In this document: piece after piece, positions 19,348-26,931 of the stretch
Layout of the letters: the number at the start of each line of letters is the position of its first letter
Position numbering within the stretch: the stretch's first letter is position 1
NCBI GenBank assembly: GCA_964556225.1
Contig: CAZKVJ010000001.1
Span: forward strand, 1 to 64,000
Direction of reading: 5' to 3'
DNA: 64,000 nucleotides
Source of the DNA: CAZKVJ01 sp964556225
GTDB lineage: Bacteria; Actinomycetota; Acidimicrobiia; Acidimicrobiales; Ilumatobacteraceae
The notes under the pieces: model-generated
Database searches by the model: none
Told to the model about the DNA's origin: nothing
Seen by the model: only the letters and a program-made list of their open reading frames with translations
Program-made: the position numbers and the translations under genes

Positions 19348-20229
19348 TCACCCGGTGCTGGCCTCGGACTCGTGCCAGTGCCGGAGCATGCGGTTGGCGA
19401 GCCAACCGATGAACAGGTAGATCCCGACGCCGAGCAGCGACGCCAGGATCACCCCGCCGAAGAGCCGCTCGTACTGCAGCTCCTTGGCGTAGTTGTTGAG
19501 CAGACGCCCGAGGCCGAGGTCGCCCCGGGTGAAGAAGAAGTCCGCCACGAGCGCGCCGATGACACACAGCCCGGCACCGATGCGCAGCCCGGTGTAGATC
19601 GAGGGCTGGGCCGCCGGCAGCTGGAGCTTGCGGATGCGGGTGAACCAGCCGGCGTGGGCCAGGCGGAACAGGTCGCGCTGGCCGCGGTCGACGGACTTCA
19701 GGCCGAACAGGAAGTTCGTCAGGATCGGGAAGATGGCCACCAGCACGCAGGTCACCACCCGCGCCGTTCGGGTGGGGCCGAACCACACCAGGAACAGCGG
19801 CACGAGCGCCAGGATGGGGATCGTCTGGAGGACCACGGCGTAGGGGAACAGGGCGCGCTCGAGCGTGCGGCTCATCGCCATGAGGATCGCCATCGCCATG
19901 GCCAGCACGCTGGCGATGACGAACCCCAGCAGTGCCACCCGAGCGGTGTTGACGAGCCCTTCGAACAGCTCTTGGCGGGCGATGTCGTCCAGGAACGCCT
20001 CGCTGATCACCCGGTGCGGCGGCGGGACGATGAAGCGCCGGTTCTCGCTGAGCAGCACGTAGCTCATGAGGTACCAGAAGCCGATGAACAGCGCGAACAC
20101 CAGGACCGCTGGCCCGTACTCGTACCAGAACCCCCGCCGCGACCGGTGCAGGTGGACGGGGGACTCGGCCGACGGGGCGATGACGCCCTCGACGAACGCG
20201 CCGCCGTCTTCCTCGGTGGTCTCGGTCAT
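19348..20229 (-). CDS. ABC transporter permease, SsuC/ThiX-like
   Basis: A 293-residue inner-membrane permease of the BPD_transp_1 family with about six membrane segments after a cytoplasmic N-terminus. The ATPase-contact loop includes FRLAHAGWFTRIRKLQLPAA, the EAA motif region of the nitrate/sulfonate/taurine subfamily. It lies between the receptor gene (80 bases downstream) and the ATPase gene (19 bases upstream), all on the minus strand, and forms the channel of that transporter. Confidence 0.9.
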   Translation of the reverse strand: MTETTEEDGGAFVEGVIAPSAESPVHLHRSRRGFWYEYGPAVLVFALFIGFWYLMSYVLLSENRRFIVPPPHRVISEAFLDDIARQELFEGLVNTARVALLGFVIASVLAMAMAILMAMSRTLERALFPYAVVLQTIPILALVPLFLVWFGPTRTARVVTCVLVAIFPILTNFLFGLKSVDRGQRDLFRLAHAGWFTRIRKLQLPAAQPSIYTGLRIGAGLCVIGALVADFFFTRGDLGLGRLLNNYAKELQYERLFGGVILASLLGVGIYLFIGWLANRMLRHWHESEASTG

Positions 20230-20248
20230 GACTGCTCGCTCCGCTGCT

Positions 20249-21031
20249 TCACTCGTGGGCCCCCCGGAGTCCGTGGGACACGGCGCCGCACAGCTCGGCG
20301 AAGGCCGCCTCGTAGCGCAGGTCGTGCGTCCTGGGATACGGAAACGGCACCTGGAAGTCGCCGAGGATCTTCCCGGGCCGGGCCGACATGACGAGCACCC
20401 TCGTGCTCATGTACACCGCTTCGCTGATCGAATGGGTGATGAACAGGGCGCCGAAGCGCTCGCGGGTGAACAGCTCGAGCAGCTCGTCGTTCAGCCGTTC
20501 GCGGGTGATCTCGTCGAGCGCGCCGAACGGCTCGTCGAACAGGAACACCTTCGGGTTCATCACCAAGGCGCGGGCGACGGACACCCGCATCCGCATCCCG
20601 CCGGAGAGCTGGGACGGGTACTTGGCCTCGTGCCCGGTGAGCCCGACGAGGTCGATGGCGGCCATCGCCTGGCGGCGTCGCTCCACCTTGGGGACGTTGT
20701 TGAGCTCGGGCAGCAGCTCGACGTTGCGCACCACGCTGCGCCAGGGGAGCAGCGTGGCGTCCTGGAAGACGTAGCCGATCGAGCGGGGGTCGACGCTGCA
20801 CGTGCCGGCGGTGGGCACCTCGAGCCCCGACGCGATGCGCAAGAGAGTGGACTTGCCGCAGCCGCTCGGGCCGACGACGGTGACGAACTCGCCCGGGTTG
20901 ACGGTGAACGACACGTCCTGGAGTGCCTCCGTGCCGTCGGGGAACGTCATCGAGATCCGCTCGAACGACAGGGCGACTGCGCGCTCGGAGGGTTCGGTGG
21001 CCTGCCCGCCGGCCTGCTCGGTTGCGCTCAT
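20249..21031 (-). CDS. ABC transporter ATP-binding protein, SsuB/ThiZ-like
   Basis: ATPase of 260 residues. Walker A is GPSGCGKSTLLRIASG, the Q-loop is in YVFQDATLLPWRSV, the signature is QLSGGMRMRVSVARAL and Walker B is VFLFDEPFGALD, with the switch His in ITHSISEAV. PWRSV after the Q-loop is typical of nitrate/sulfonate/thiamine-precursor importers. Two adjacent ATGs (21034, 21031) follow a GGGGAG stretch; the second was chosen because it leaves a short spacer, and an ATG at 21064 is possible. It is co-directional with the amidohydrolase 66 bases upstream. Confidence 0.9.
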   Translation of the reverse strand: MSATEQAGGQATEPSERAVALSFERISMTFPDGTEALQDVSFTVNPGEFVTVVGPSGCGKSTLLRIASGLEVPTAGTCSVDPRSIGYVFQDATLLPWRSVVRNVELLPELNNVPKVERRRQAMAAIDLVGLTGHEAKYPSQLSGGMRMRVSVARALVMNPKVFLFDEPFGALDEITRERLNDELLELFTRERFGALFITHSISEAVYMSTRVLVMSARPGKILGDFQVPFPYPRTHDLRYEAAFAELCGAVSHGLRGAHE

Positions 21032-21097
21032 CATCTCCCCTCGGACCCTAGGTGGCTCGTCCATGGCGGTGCAGCCGGATCGTGTTGCCGCTGTGTT

Positions 21098-22300
21098 TCA
21101 GGTGCGCGCGCCCCAGTGCACGACGCGCCCTCGGTGGAGCACCAACCGGTCGGCCGGGGCCATCGCCAGGGCGCTGCGAACGGTAGTCGCATCGAGCGCC
21201 ACGAGGTCGGCCCGATGGCCTTCGACGGGACCGGCCGGAGGCGCGCCCATCACCGAACGCGCCGTCGCGGACACCGCGTCGAGCGCGTCGGCGGGCGAGA
21301 GGTGAGCGCTCAGCACGAGCAGCGCTGCGGTCTCGAGCGCATCGCCGCGGCCCATCGGGTTGAACGGGTCCTGCAGGTTGTCGCCACCCCCGGCCACGCT
21401 GACCCCGGCGGCCCGCAGCGCGGCCACCGCCGTGAGGCCCCTCGGCGTGGCCATCGGGTGGTCACGGCCCTGGAGGTAGAGGTTCGTCGCCGGCAGCGTC
21501 ACCACGCCGATCCCGGCGGCCGCCACCTGCTGGGCGACGGCGTGCTGACGCTCGAGCGGCTGCACGCCGAGGCTGACGCAGTGGCTGGCGGTCACGGGGT
21601 GGGGGAAGCCGTCGCGCACCTGTTCGGTGAGGGCGGCGAGCGTGAGCACGTTCGGATCGAGCGTCTCGTCGGTGTGCAGGTCGACCCCACAGCCGCTGTC
21701 GAGCGCGATGCGGAGGAGCACCTCGGTGGCAGCGGCGTGGTCGTCCTCCAAGTGCGGGCAGCCGCCGACCAGGTCGGCGCCGGCCGCCAGCGCGTCGCGC
21801 AGCAGCGCCCGGGCATCGGCGCCGGCCGACCCGGTGATCGGCCAGTCGGCAAGGGCGACGACCTGCAGCTCGACCATCCCGTCGAGGCGCCGGCGAACCT
21901 CGGCCAGCGCCTCGACGCTGCGCAGCCCATGGTCGCGGGTCACGTCGGCGTGGGTGCGGATCGCGGTCGTGCCGTTCGCCAGCAGCAGCCGGGCCGCGCG
22001 CTCGGCCCGATCGGCGATGTCGGCCACCGTGAGGTGGGGCCGGGCCGCGATCATGGCCTCGATCGCGCCCATCAGGTCGCCGGTGGGGTTCGGGACCCGC
22101 TCGGCGAGGAACGCCTTGTCGAGGTGGGCGTGGGGCTCGGCGGTCGCGCCGAGCAGCAGCCGACCGTGGAGCTCGACGACGTCGGCCCCCGGTGTCGGGT
22201 CGATGCGCGACGCGACCCGGGCGACGACCTCACCGTCGATCTCCACGTCGACGCGGCGCGAGTCGGCGAGCAGCGCATCGCGCAGGACCAGGCGACCCAC
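21098..22300 (-). CDS. Cytosine-deaminase-like amidohydrolase
   Basis: A 400-residue metal-dependent hydrolase close to the CodA/AtzC-like group. The first metal site reads EPHAHLDKAF (HxH, as in cytosine deaminase), the middle His is in VDLHTDET, another in TASHCVSLG, and the Asp ligand in VAGGGDNLQDPFNPMG, where the DNxxDPF pattern resembles cytosine deaminase. The GTG at 22300 is the first start that keeps the conserved beta-sandwich lead (LVLRDALL); a much longer open frame is antisense to the monooxygenase gene. It heads the operon with the NMT1-type transporter and is divergent from the luciferase-like gene by 36 bases, which suggests one catabolic unit for a nitrogen heterocycle. Confidence 0.85.
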   Translation of the reverse strand: MGRLVLRDALLADSRRVDVEIDGEVVARVASRIDPTPGADVVELHGRLLLGATAEPHAHLDKAFLAERVPNPTGDLMGAIEAMIAARPHLTVADIADRAERAARLLLANGTTAIRTHADVTRDHGLRSVEALAEVRRRLDGMVELQVVALADWPITGSAGADARALLRDALAAGADLVGGCPHLEDDHAAATEVLLRIALDSGCGVDLHTDETLDPNVLTLAALTEQVRDGFPHPVTASHCVSLGVQPLERQHAVAQQVAAAGIGVVTLPATNLYLQGRDHPMATPRGLTAVAALRAAGVSVAGGGDNLQDPFNPMGRGDALETAALLVLSAHLSPADALDAVSATARSVMGAPPAGPVEGHRADLVALDATTVRSALAMAPADRLVLHRGRVVHWGART

Positions 22301-22323
22301 CGCGGCGACGCTAGCTCTGCTGG

Positions 22324-22329
22324 TACCGT
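22324..22329 (+). promoter_or_regulatory. -10-like hexamer for leaderless monooxygenase mRNA
   Basis: TACCGT lies seven bases before the ATG at 22337, inside the 36-base divergent gap, with no Shine-Dalgarno sequence. Confidence 0.45.
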
Positions 22330-22336
22330 CGCACAG

Positions 22337-23500
22337 ATGAAGATCGGGGCGTTCTTCTTCGGTGGCGTTGAGATGGACGATGCCGGAGCCGGCCCGCCGC
22401 ACCCGATGGACCGGCGCTTCTCCAACGAGCAGTGCTGGAAGGCCACCGAGGAGTACGTGGCGTCGGCGGTCGAGGCCGACCGGCTCGGGTACGACTCGTT
22501 CTGGACGACCGAGCACCACTTCCAGTACGAGGGGTACGAGGTCATCCCGAACGGTCTGCTGCTGTCTACGTGGATCGCCGCCCGCACGCAGCGGATCCGC
22601 TTGGGGGCGATGTTCAACGTGGTGCCGCAGTGGAACCCGCTGCGTCTGGCCGAGGACTTCGCCACCCTCCACAACCTGTCGGGCGGGCGGGGGTTGCTCG
22701 GCGTCGGGCGGGGCACCGTGCCCCGTGAGATCCTGCACCTCAACGACAAGGGCGTGTCGATCGGGTCGTTCGACAACCCCGAGCAGGCGCACGACGACGC
22801 GCTGAACCGCGAGGTGTTCGAGGAGTCGATGGAGATCATCCGCCGGGCCCTCACCGAGGAGTCGTTCTCGTACGAGGGGAAGCACTTCCGCATCCCCGTC
22901 CCCGGAATCCCCGACCGCGGGGCCACCGTCCAGACGCTGACGCTGCTCCCCCGGCCGCTGTACCCGTTCGAGATCTGGCAGGCCGTCACCAGCCCGCCGA
23001 CGCTCGACTACGTGCCGGTGGTGGGGCACTCGGCCGTGTTCTGGAACCAGCACCACGCGTTCATCAAGCGGTTCTGGGACGTGTACGCCGAGCGGTACGC
23101 GACAGCACACGACGGTCACGAGCTGGCGCCGTCGGAGAAGCGGATGCTGGTGGTGTCGGTTCGGATCGAGGACACCCACGACAAGGCGTGGGACAGCGCC
23201 CGGCGCGGCCACGACGAGTTCTGGAAGTTCCTCGGGCCGTACGGCTGGAGCCGCGGCTACATGGGCGACGACGGCAAGCCGGCCAAGCCGGGGCTGATCC
23301 CCACGCTCGAGGAGTCGGTCGAGAACAAGACGATCCTGGTGGGCTCGCCGGACGAGGTCGCCGAGGGCGTGCAGTTCTACAAGGACCTGCTCGGGTTGGA
23401 GTACCTGACGATCTTCCCGCACCTGCTCGGCGACTCGTACAAGAAGGCAGACGAGCAGATGGCCCGGTTCATGGAGGAGGTCATGCCGCTCGTCTCCTGA
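22337..23500 (+). CDS. LLM-class (luciferase-like) flavin-dependent monooxygenase
   Basis: A 387-residue TIM-barrel oxidoreductase of the bacterial luciferase-like family, using FMN or F420. The N-terminal strand MKIGAFFFGG, the WTTEHHFQYEGY segment (~55-66) with the family His residues, and GGRGLLGVGRGTVPREI (~117-133) near the cofactor phosphate are clear. GSPDEVAEGVQFYKDLLG near the C-terminus is also typical. It starts 36 bases from the divergent amidohydrolase gene, so it may catalyse an oxidative step on the same substrate that the NMT1-type transporter imports. Cofactor choice cannot be read from the sequence by eye. Confidence 0.88.
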   Translation: MKIGAFFFGGVEMDDAGAGPPHPMDRRFSNEQCWKATEEYVASAVEADRLGYDSFWTTEHHFQYEGYEVIPNGLLLSTWIAARTQRIRLGAMFNVVPQWNPLRLAEDFATLHNLSGGRGLLGVGRGTVPREILHLNDKGVSIGSFDNPEQAHDDALNREVFEESMEIIRRALTEESFSYEGKHFRIPVPGIPDRGATVQTLTLLPRPLYPFEIWQAVTSPPTLDYVPVVGHSAVFWNQHHAFIKRFWDVYAERYATAHDGHELAPSEKRMLVVSVRIEDTHDKAWDSARRGHDEFWKFLGPYGWSRGYMGDDGKPAKPGLIPTLEESVENKTILVGSPDEVAEGVQFYKDLLGLEYLTIFPHLLGDSYKKADEQMARFMEEVMPLVS

Positions 23501-23531
23501 CGGCGTGGCGCCCCGCAGCGGCCGGGCCCGA

Positions 23532-25109
23532 TCAGATGCCGGCGGCGGCGCCGATCGAGGCGCGGGGGTCGGCCGCCCCGGCGAGGAGCCCGTCGGCCTG
23601 CACGACGATGGCGTGGGCATGGCCCGTCGAGGCGTCGAGCGGCGGGATCGTCTGGACGGCGTGGCCACGCTCGACCAGCCCCGCCGCCCAGGCCGGGGCG
23701 ACGCTCGCCTCGACGAGCACCGTCGGTGCGGTGGCGCACGTCCACGTGTCGAAGCCCGTGGCCGGGCCCCGCAGCGCGAAGCGGCCGGCGTCGACGGCGG
23801 CACCGGGCGTCTGGCCGTGGACGAGCAGCCGGGCGAGGAGCTGGAGCAGGATCTGGGGCTGGGCGTCGCCGCCCATCGTGCCGAGGACGGCCGCCAGGGA
23901 GCCGTCGTCGTGGGTGAGCAGCAGCGGCGACAGCGTGTGGGGCGGCCGGCGTCCGGGCGCCAGCTCGGCGGGGTGACCCGGCTCGAGCGAGAACCCGAGG
24001 CCCCGGTTGTGCAGGTTGATGCCCGTGGACGGCTCGACGAGCCATGAGCCGAAACCAGCGGCGTTCGACTGGATCAGCGAGACCGCCATGCGCTGGCCGT
24101 CGACGACGGCGAGGTAGGTGGTGTCGCCCGGGCGGCCGGGACTCCAGCGTCGGCCGGCTCGCGCCGGGTCGACCTCGCCGGCCCGGCCCGCGGCCGCTGC
24201 CACCAGCGCCTGAGCGTCGGCGCCCTCGTGGAGGACCTGCGACCGGTCGTGAGCAGCGGCGATCGCCGCTTCGACGAGGAGGTGCGCCCAGAGCGGATCG
24301 TCGGTGTCCGGTGGCAAGGGCAGCTGCGCGGCGATCGCAGCGGACGCGGGGACCAGGTAGCCCTGGGACGCCGGTGGGATCGTCGCGACGACGCGGTCCC
24401 ACACCGTCACCTGCAGTGGCGTGACCCAGTCGGCCTGCGACCGGTCGAGGTCGCCGGTGTGGATCCAGCCGTTGGCCAGGTGGAGGAGCCCGTCGCCGAA
24501 GTCCCCTCGGTAGAAGGCGTCGCGCCCCCCGGCGGCGATGCCGCGCAGCGCCATGGCGGCGCCGGGTCGGCGGACCCGCGCGCTCGGCCGCACGGCCTGG
24601 CGGGCGAGGTCGTCGAGGGCAGCTCGGGCTCGGTCGTCAACCATCGCGAGCGAGCCGACGAGGAGCGGTGACGCGGGGAAGCCGTCCTCGGCGAGGGCCA
24701 CGGCCGGCGCGAACACGTCGGCGAGGGGGAGCCGGCCGAACCGCTGGGCGAGTGCGCACCAGCCGTCGACGCAGCCGGGAACGGTGACGCTGCGCACGTC
24801 GTGGCGTAGCGGCATGGTGGCGTGGCCCTCGGCGCGCAGCGCGGTGGGGTCGGCGCCCGACCCGGCGCGGCCGCTGGCGTCCAGCGCGTGCACCGTCGTG
24901 CCGTCGTGCACCAGCGCGAACAGGTCGCCGCCCATGCCGCACAGGTGCGGAGCCGTCACGGCGAGGGTCGCGTTGGCGGCGATCGCGGCGTCGACGGCGT
25001 TGCCGCCCCGGGCGAGCACGGCGAGTCCGGCCTGGGTGGCCAGCTGGTCGGCGCTCGCGACCATCGCATGAGGGGCCCGCACCGTGAGGGGCTGCCGTCC
25101 GTCGCGCAC
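23532..25109 (-). CDS. Gamma-glutamyltransferase family protein
   Basis: Ntn-hydrolase of 525 residues, usually secreted or periplasmic, that cleaves gamma-glutamyl bonds. The autocatalytic site is PGDTTYLAVVD: cleavage before Thr330 would yield a large subunit (1-329) and a small catalytic subunit. The GGNAVDAAIAANATL (~35-49) and MGGDAQPQ (small subunit) signatures are present, but the usual TTHxS is TTYLA, so the enzyme belongs to a divergent branch of the family. No signal peptide is visible with the GTG at 25109, which suggests a cytoplasmic enzyme or a missed start. Its 5' region contains palindromic repeat copy 2. Confidence 0.88.
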   Translation of the reverse strand: MRDGRQPLTVRAPHAMVASADQLATQAGLAVLARGGNAVDAAIAANATLAVTAPHLCGMGGDLFALVHDGTTVHALDASGRAGSGADPTALRAEGHATMPLRHDVRSVTVPGCVDGWCALAQRFGRLPLADVFAPAVALAEDGFPASPLLVGSLAMVDDRARAALDDLARQAVRPSARVRRPGAAMALRGIAAGGRDAFYRGDFGDGLLHLANGWIHTGDLDRSQADWVTPLQVTVWDRVVATIPPASQGYLVPASAAIAAQLPLPPDTDDPLWAHLLVEAAIAAAHDRSQVLHEGADAQALVAAAAGRAGEVDPARAGRRWSPGRPGDTTYLAVVDGQRMAVSLIQSNAAGFGSWLVEPSTGINLHNRGLGFSLEPGHPAELAPGRRPPHTLSPLLLTHDDGSLAAVLGTMGGDAQPQILLQLLARLLVHGQTPGAAVDAGRFALRGPATGFDTWTCATAPTVLVEASVAPAWAAGLVERGHAVQTIPPLDASTGHAHAIVVQADGLLAGAADPRASIGAAAGI

Positions 25110-25136
25110 CGCCCCACCGTACGCCCCCTCCCTCCC

Positions 25137-25185
25137 GTTCTGGTCCCAGGAAGTAGCGCTGAGCGCTACTTGGTGGTGCCAGAAC
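25137..25185 (+). repeat. 49-base palindromic repeat, family A, copy 2
   Basis: Left arm 25137-25160, central G 25161, right arm 25162-25185. The left arm is identical to copy 1. It lies between two divergently read genes, upstream of both starts, so it cannot be a simple terminator. Confidence 0.85.
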
Positions 25186-25198
25186 GGGGCGATCCCGG

Positions 25199-25204
25199 TA
25201 CGGT
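25199..25204 (+). promoter_or_regulatory. -10-like hexamer for leaderless acyl-CoA ligase mRNA
   Basis: TACGGT lies eight bases before the ATG at 25213, 13 bases after repeat copy 2, with no Shine-Dalgarno sequence. Confidence 0.45.
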
Positions 25205-25212
25205 CGCTCGCC

Positions 25213-26931
25213 ATGCCCACTCGAGAGGAAGCCCTCGCTCTGCTCACCGGCCCCGGCGGCCCGTTCGAGATCGCCGAGGCCGACGTGTTCGGCCAGCGCC
25301 TGCGCGTGTACCGCAACGCGCCGGCGTCGCTGCGGGCGCTGTGGGAGTCGAGTGCGGCCCGAGGGGACGCCCCGTTGCTCGTGTACGGCACCGATCGGAT
25401 CAGCTACGCCGAGGCGCACGTGCAGGTCCGGACGGTGGCCGCCGCCCTCGCGGCGCTCGGGGTCGGCAAGGGCGACCGGGTGGCGATCGGGATGCGCAAC
25501 TACCCGGAGTGGGTGCTGGCGTTCTGGGCCGTGCAGTCACTGGGTGCTGTGGTGGTGGCGCTGAACGCGTGGTGGACGGCGGCGGAGCTTCTGTACGGGC
25601 TCACCGACTCGGGCACGTCGGTCGCCATCGTCGACAGCGAGCGATACGAGCGCTTGGCGCCGGACGTGCTCGAGCGGCTCCACCTGAAGGGCGTCATCGT
25701 CACCCGCAGCGCAGCCGACCTGCCGGCCGGAGTTCAGCGCTGGGCCGATGTCGTCGCTGAGCCGGACCCGGGCACACTTCCCGAGGTCGACATCGCCCCC
25801 GACGACGACGCCACGATCCTGTACACGTCGGGCACGACCGGGGCCCCCAAGGGAGCGGTCGGGAGCCAGCGCAACCACCTCACGAACGTGACGAACACGA
25901 TCCTCAACGGCGCGCTGGCGATGCTGACCGGCCCGGCGGTCGACGATCCGCCAGCCGGTGCCGCCGCCGCCAACCCGACCGTCGCGCTGTGGACGTTCCC
26001 GTTCTTCCACATCGCCGGGGTCACCGGCATCTGTGTCATCACCGCGACCGGCGGCGCCATCGTGACCCAGTACAAGTGGGACCCGGCCGAGGCGCTCGAG
26101 CTGATCGAGCGGGAGCGGGTGACGGTGGTGGCCGGCGTGCCCACGGTGGTGCGCCAGCTGCTGGAGCATCCCGACGCAGCGCGCCGCGACCTGTCGTCCA
26201 TCTCCGGCATCTCCCAGGGTGGGTCGCCGGTGCCGCCGGACTCCATCGCTCGCATCGAGTCCGACTTCGGGGGGAAGGTCGCACCAGCGAACGGCTACGG
26301 CCTGACCGAGACGACCTCGGCGGTCATCGCCAACTCCGGCACCGCCTACTTCGCCAAGAAGGACTCGGTCGGCCTGCCGATGCCCGGTACCGACGTGCGC
26401 ATCGTCGACGAGCTGGGACACGACGTGGCGCCCGGGGAGGTGGGCGAGGTGTGGGTCCGTGGCCCCAACAACGTGCGGGGCTACTGGAACAAGCCCGAGG
26501 CGACCGCCCAGTCGTTCACCGACGGGTGGTTCCACACCGGCGACGCGGGCCGAGTCGACGAGGACGGTTTCGTGTACATCGTCGACCGCTTGAAGGACAT
26601 GGTGCTGAGGGGTGGCGAGAACGTCTATTGCGCCGAGGTCGAGGCCGCCATCTACGAGCACCCGGCGATCGCCGACGTGGCCGTGGTCGGAGTTCCCCAC
26701 CCGGTGCTCGGCGAGGAGGTCGCTGCCGTCGTCAACCTGAAGGAAGCGGCCACGCTCGACACCGACGAGCTGCGGGTGTTCCTGTCTGGCCGTTTGGCGG
26801 CCTTCAAGATCCCGTCCATCGTGCACGTGAGCGACCAGGAGATCCCCCGCAACGCCACGGGCAAGGTCCTGAAGAAGGATCTGCGTGCGGTCCTCACGAG
26901 CCCGCACGGGCCTAGGCTCGACGCTCAGTGA
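25213..26931 (+). CDS. Acyl-CoA ligase / long-chain fatty acid-CoA ligase-like (AMP-binding)
   Basis: ANL-superfamily adenylating enzyme of 572 residues. The P-loop-like motif is YTSGTTGAPKGA (~200-211), the A5 motif is GYGLTETTS, and WFHTGDAGRVDEDGF and DRLKDMVLRGGENVYCAEVE hold the hinge region. The catalytic C-terminal Lys is in NATGKVLKKDL. It activates a carboxylic acid to the acyl-adenylate and then the CoA thioester, but the acid cannot be named. ATG 25213 begins shortly after a -10-like hexamer; the upstream open frame is repeat-derived. Its stop overlaps the end of the convergent SulP gene by seven bases. Confidence 0.9.
   Translation: MPTREEALALLTGPGGPFEIAEADVFGQRLRVYRNAPASLRALWESSAARGDAPLLVYGTDRISYAEAHVQVRTVAAALAALGVGKGDRVAIGMRNYPEWVLAFWAVQSLGAVVVALNAWWTAAELLYGLTDSGTSVAIVDSERYERLAPDVLERLHLKGVIVTRSAADLPAGVQRWADVVAEPDPGTLPEVDIAPDDDATILYTSGTTGAPKGAVGSQRNHLTNVTNTILNGALAMLTGPAVDDPPAGAAAANPTVALWTFPFFHIAGVTGICVITATGGAIVTQYKWDPAEALELIERERVTVVAGVPTVVRQLLEHPDAARRDLSSISGISQGGSPVPPDSIARIESDFGGKVAPANGYGLTETTSAVIANSGTAYFAKKDSVGLPMPGTDVRIVDELGHDVAPGEVGEVWVRGPNNVRGYWNKPEATAQSFTDGWFHTGDAGRVDEDGFVYIVDRLKDMVLRGGENVYCAEVEAAIYEHPAIADVAVVGVPHPVLGEEVAAVVNLKEAATLDTDELRVFLSGRLAAFKIPSIVHVSDQEIPRNATGKVLKKDLRAVLTSPHGPRLDAQ

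Noticed and set aside
20066..22336. N-terminal extension of the monooxygenase reading frame
   Set aside because: The extension is antisense to the ATPase and amidohydrolase genes and has no motif; the true start at 22337 begins a conserved MKIG strand.
22337..23500. Monooxygenase as RutA of the pyrimidine Rut pathway
   Set aside because: The sequence does not resemble RutA beyond the shared superfamily, and no other rut genes are present.
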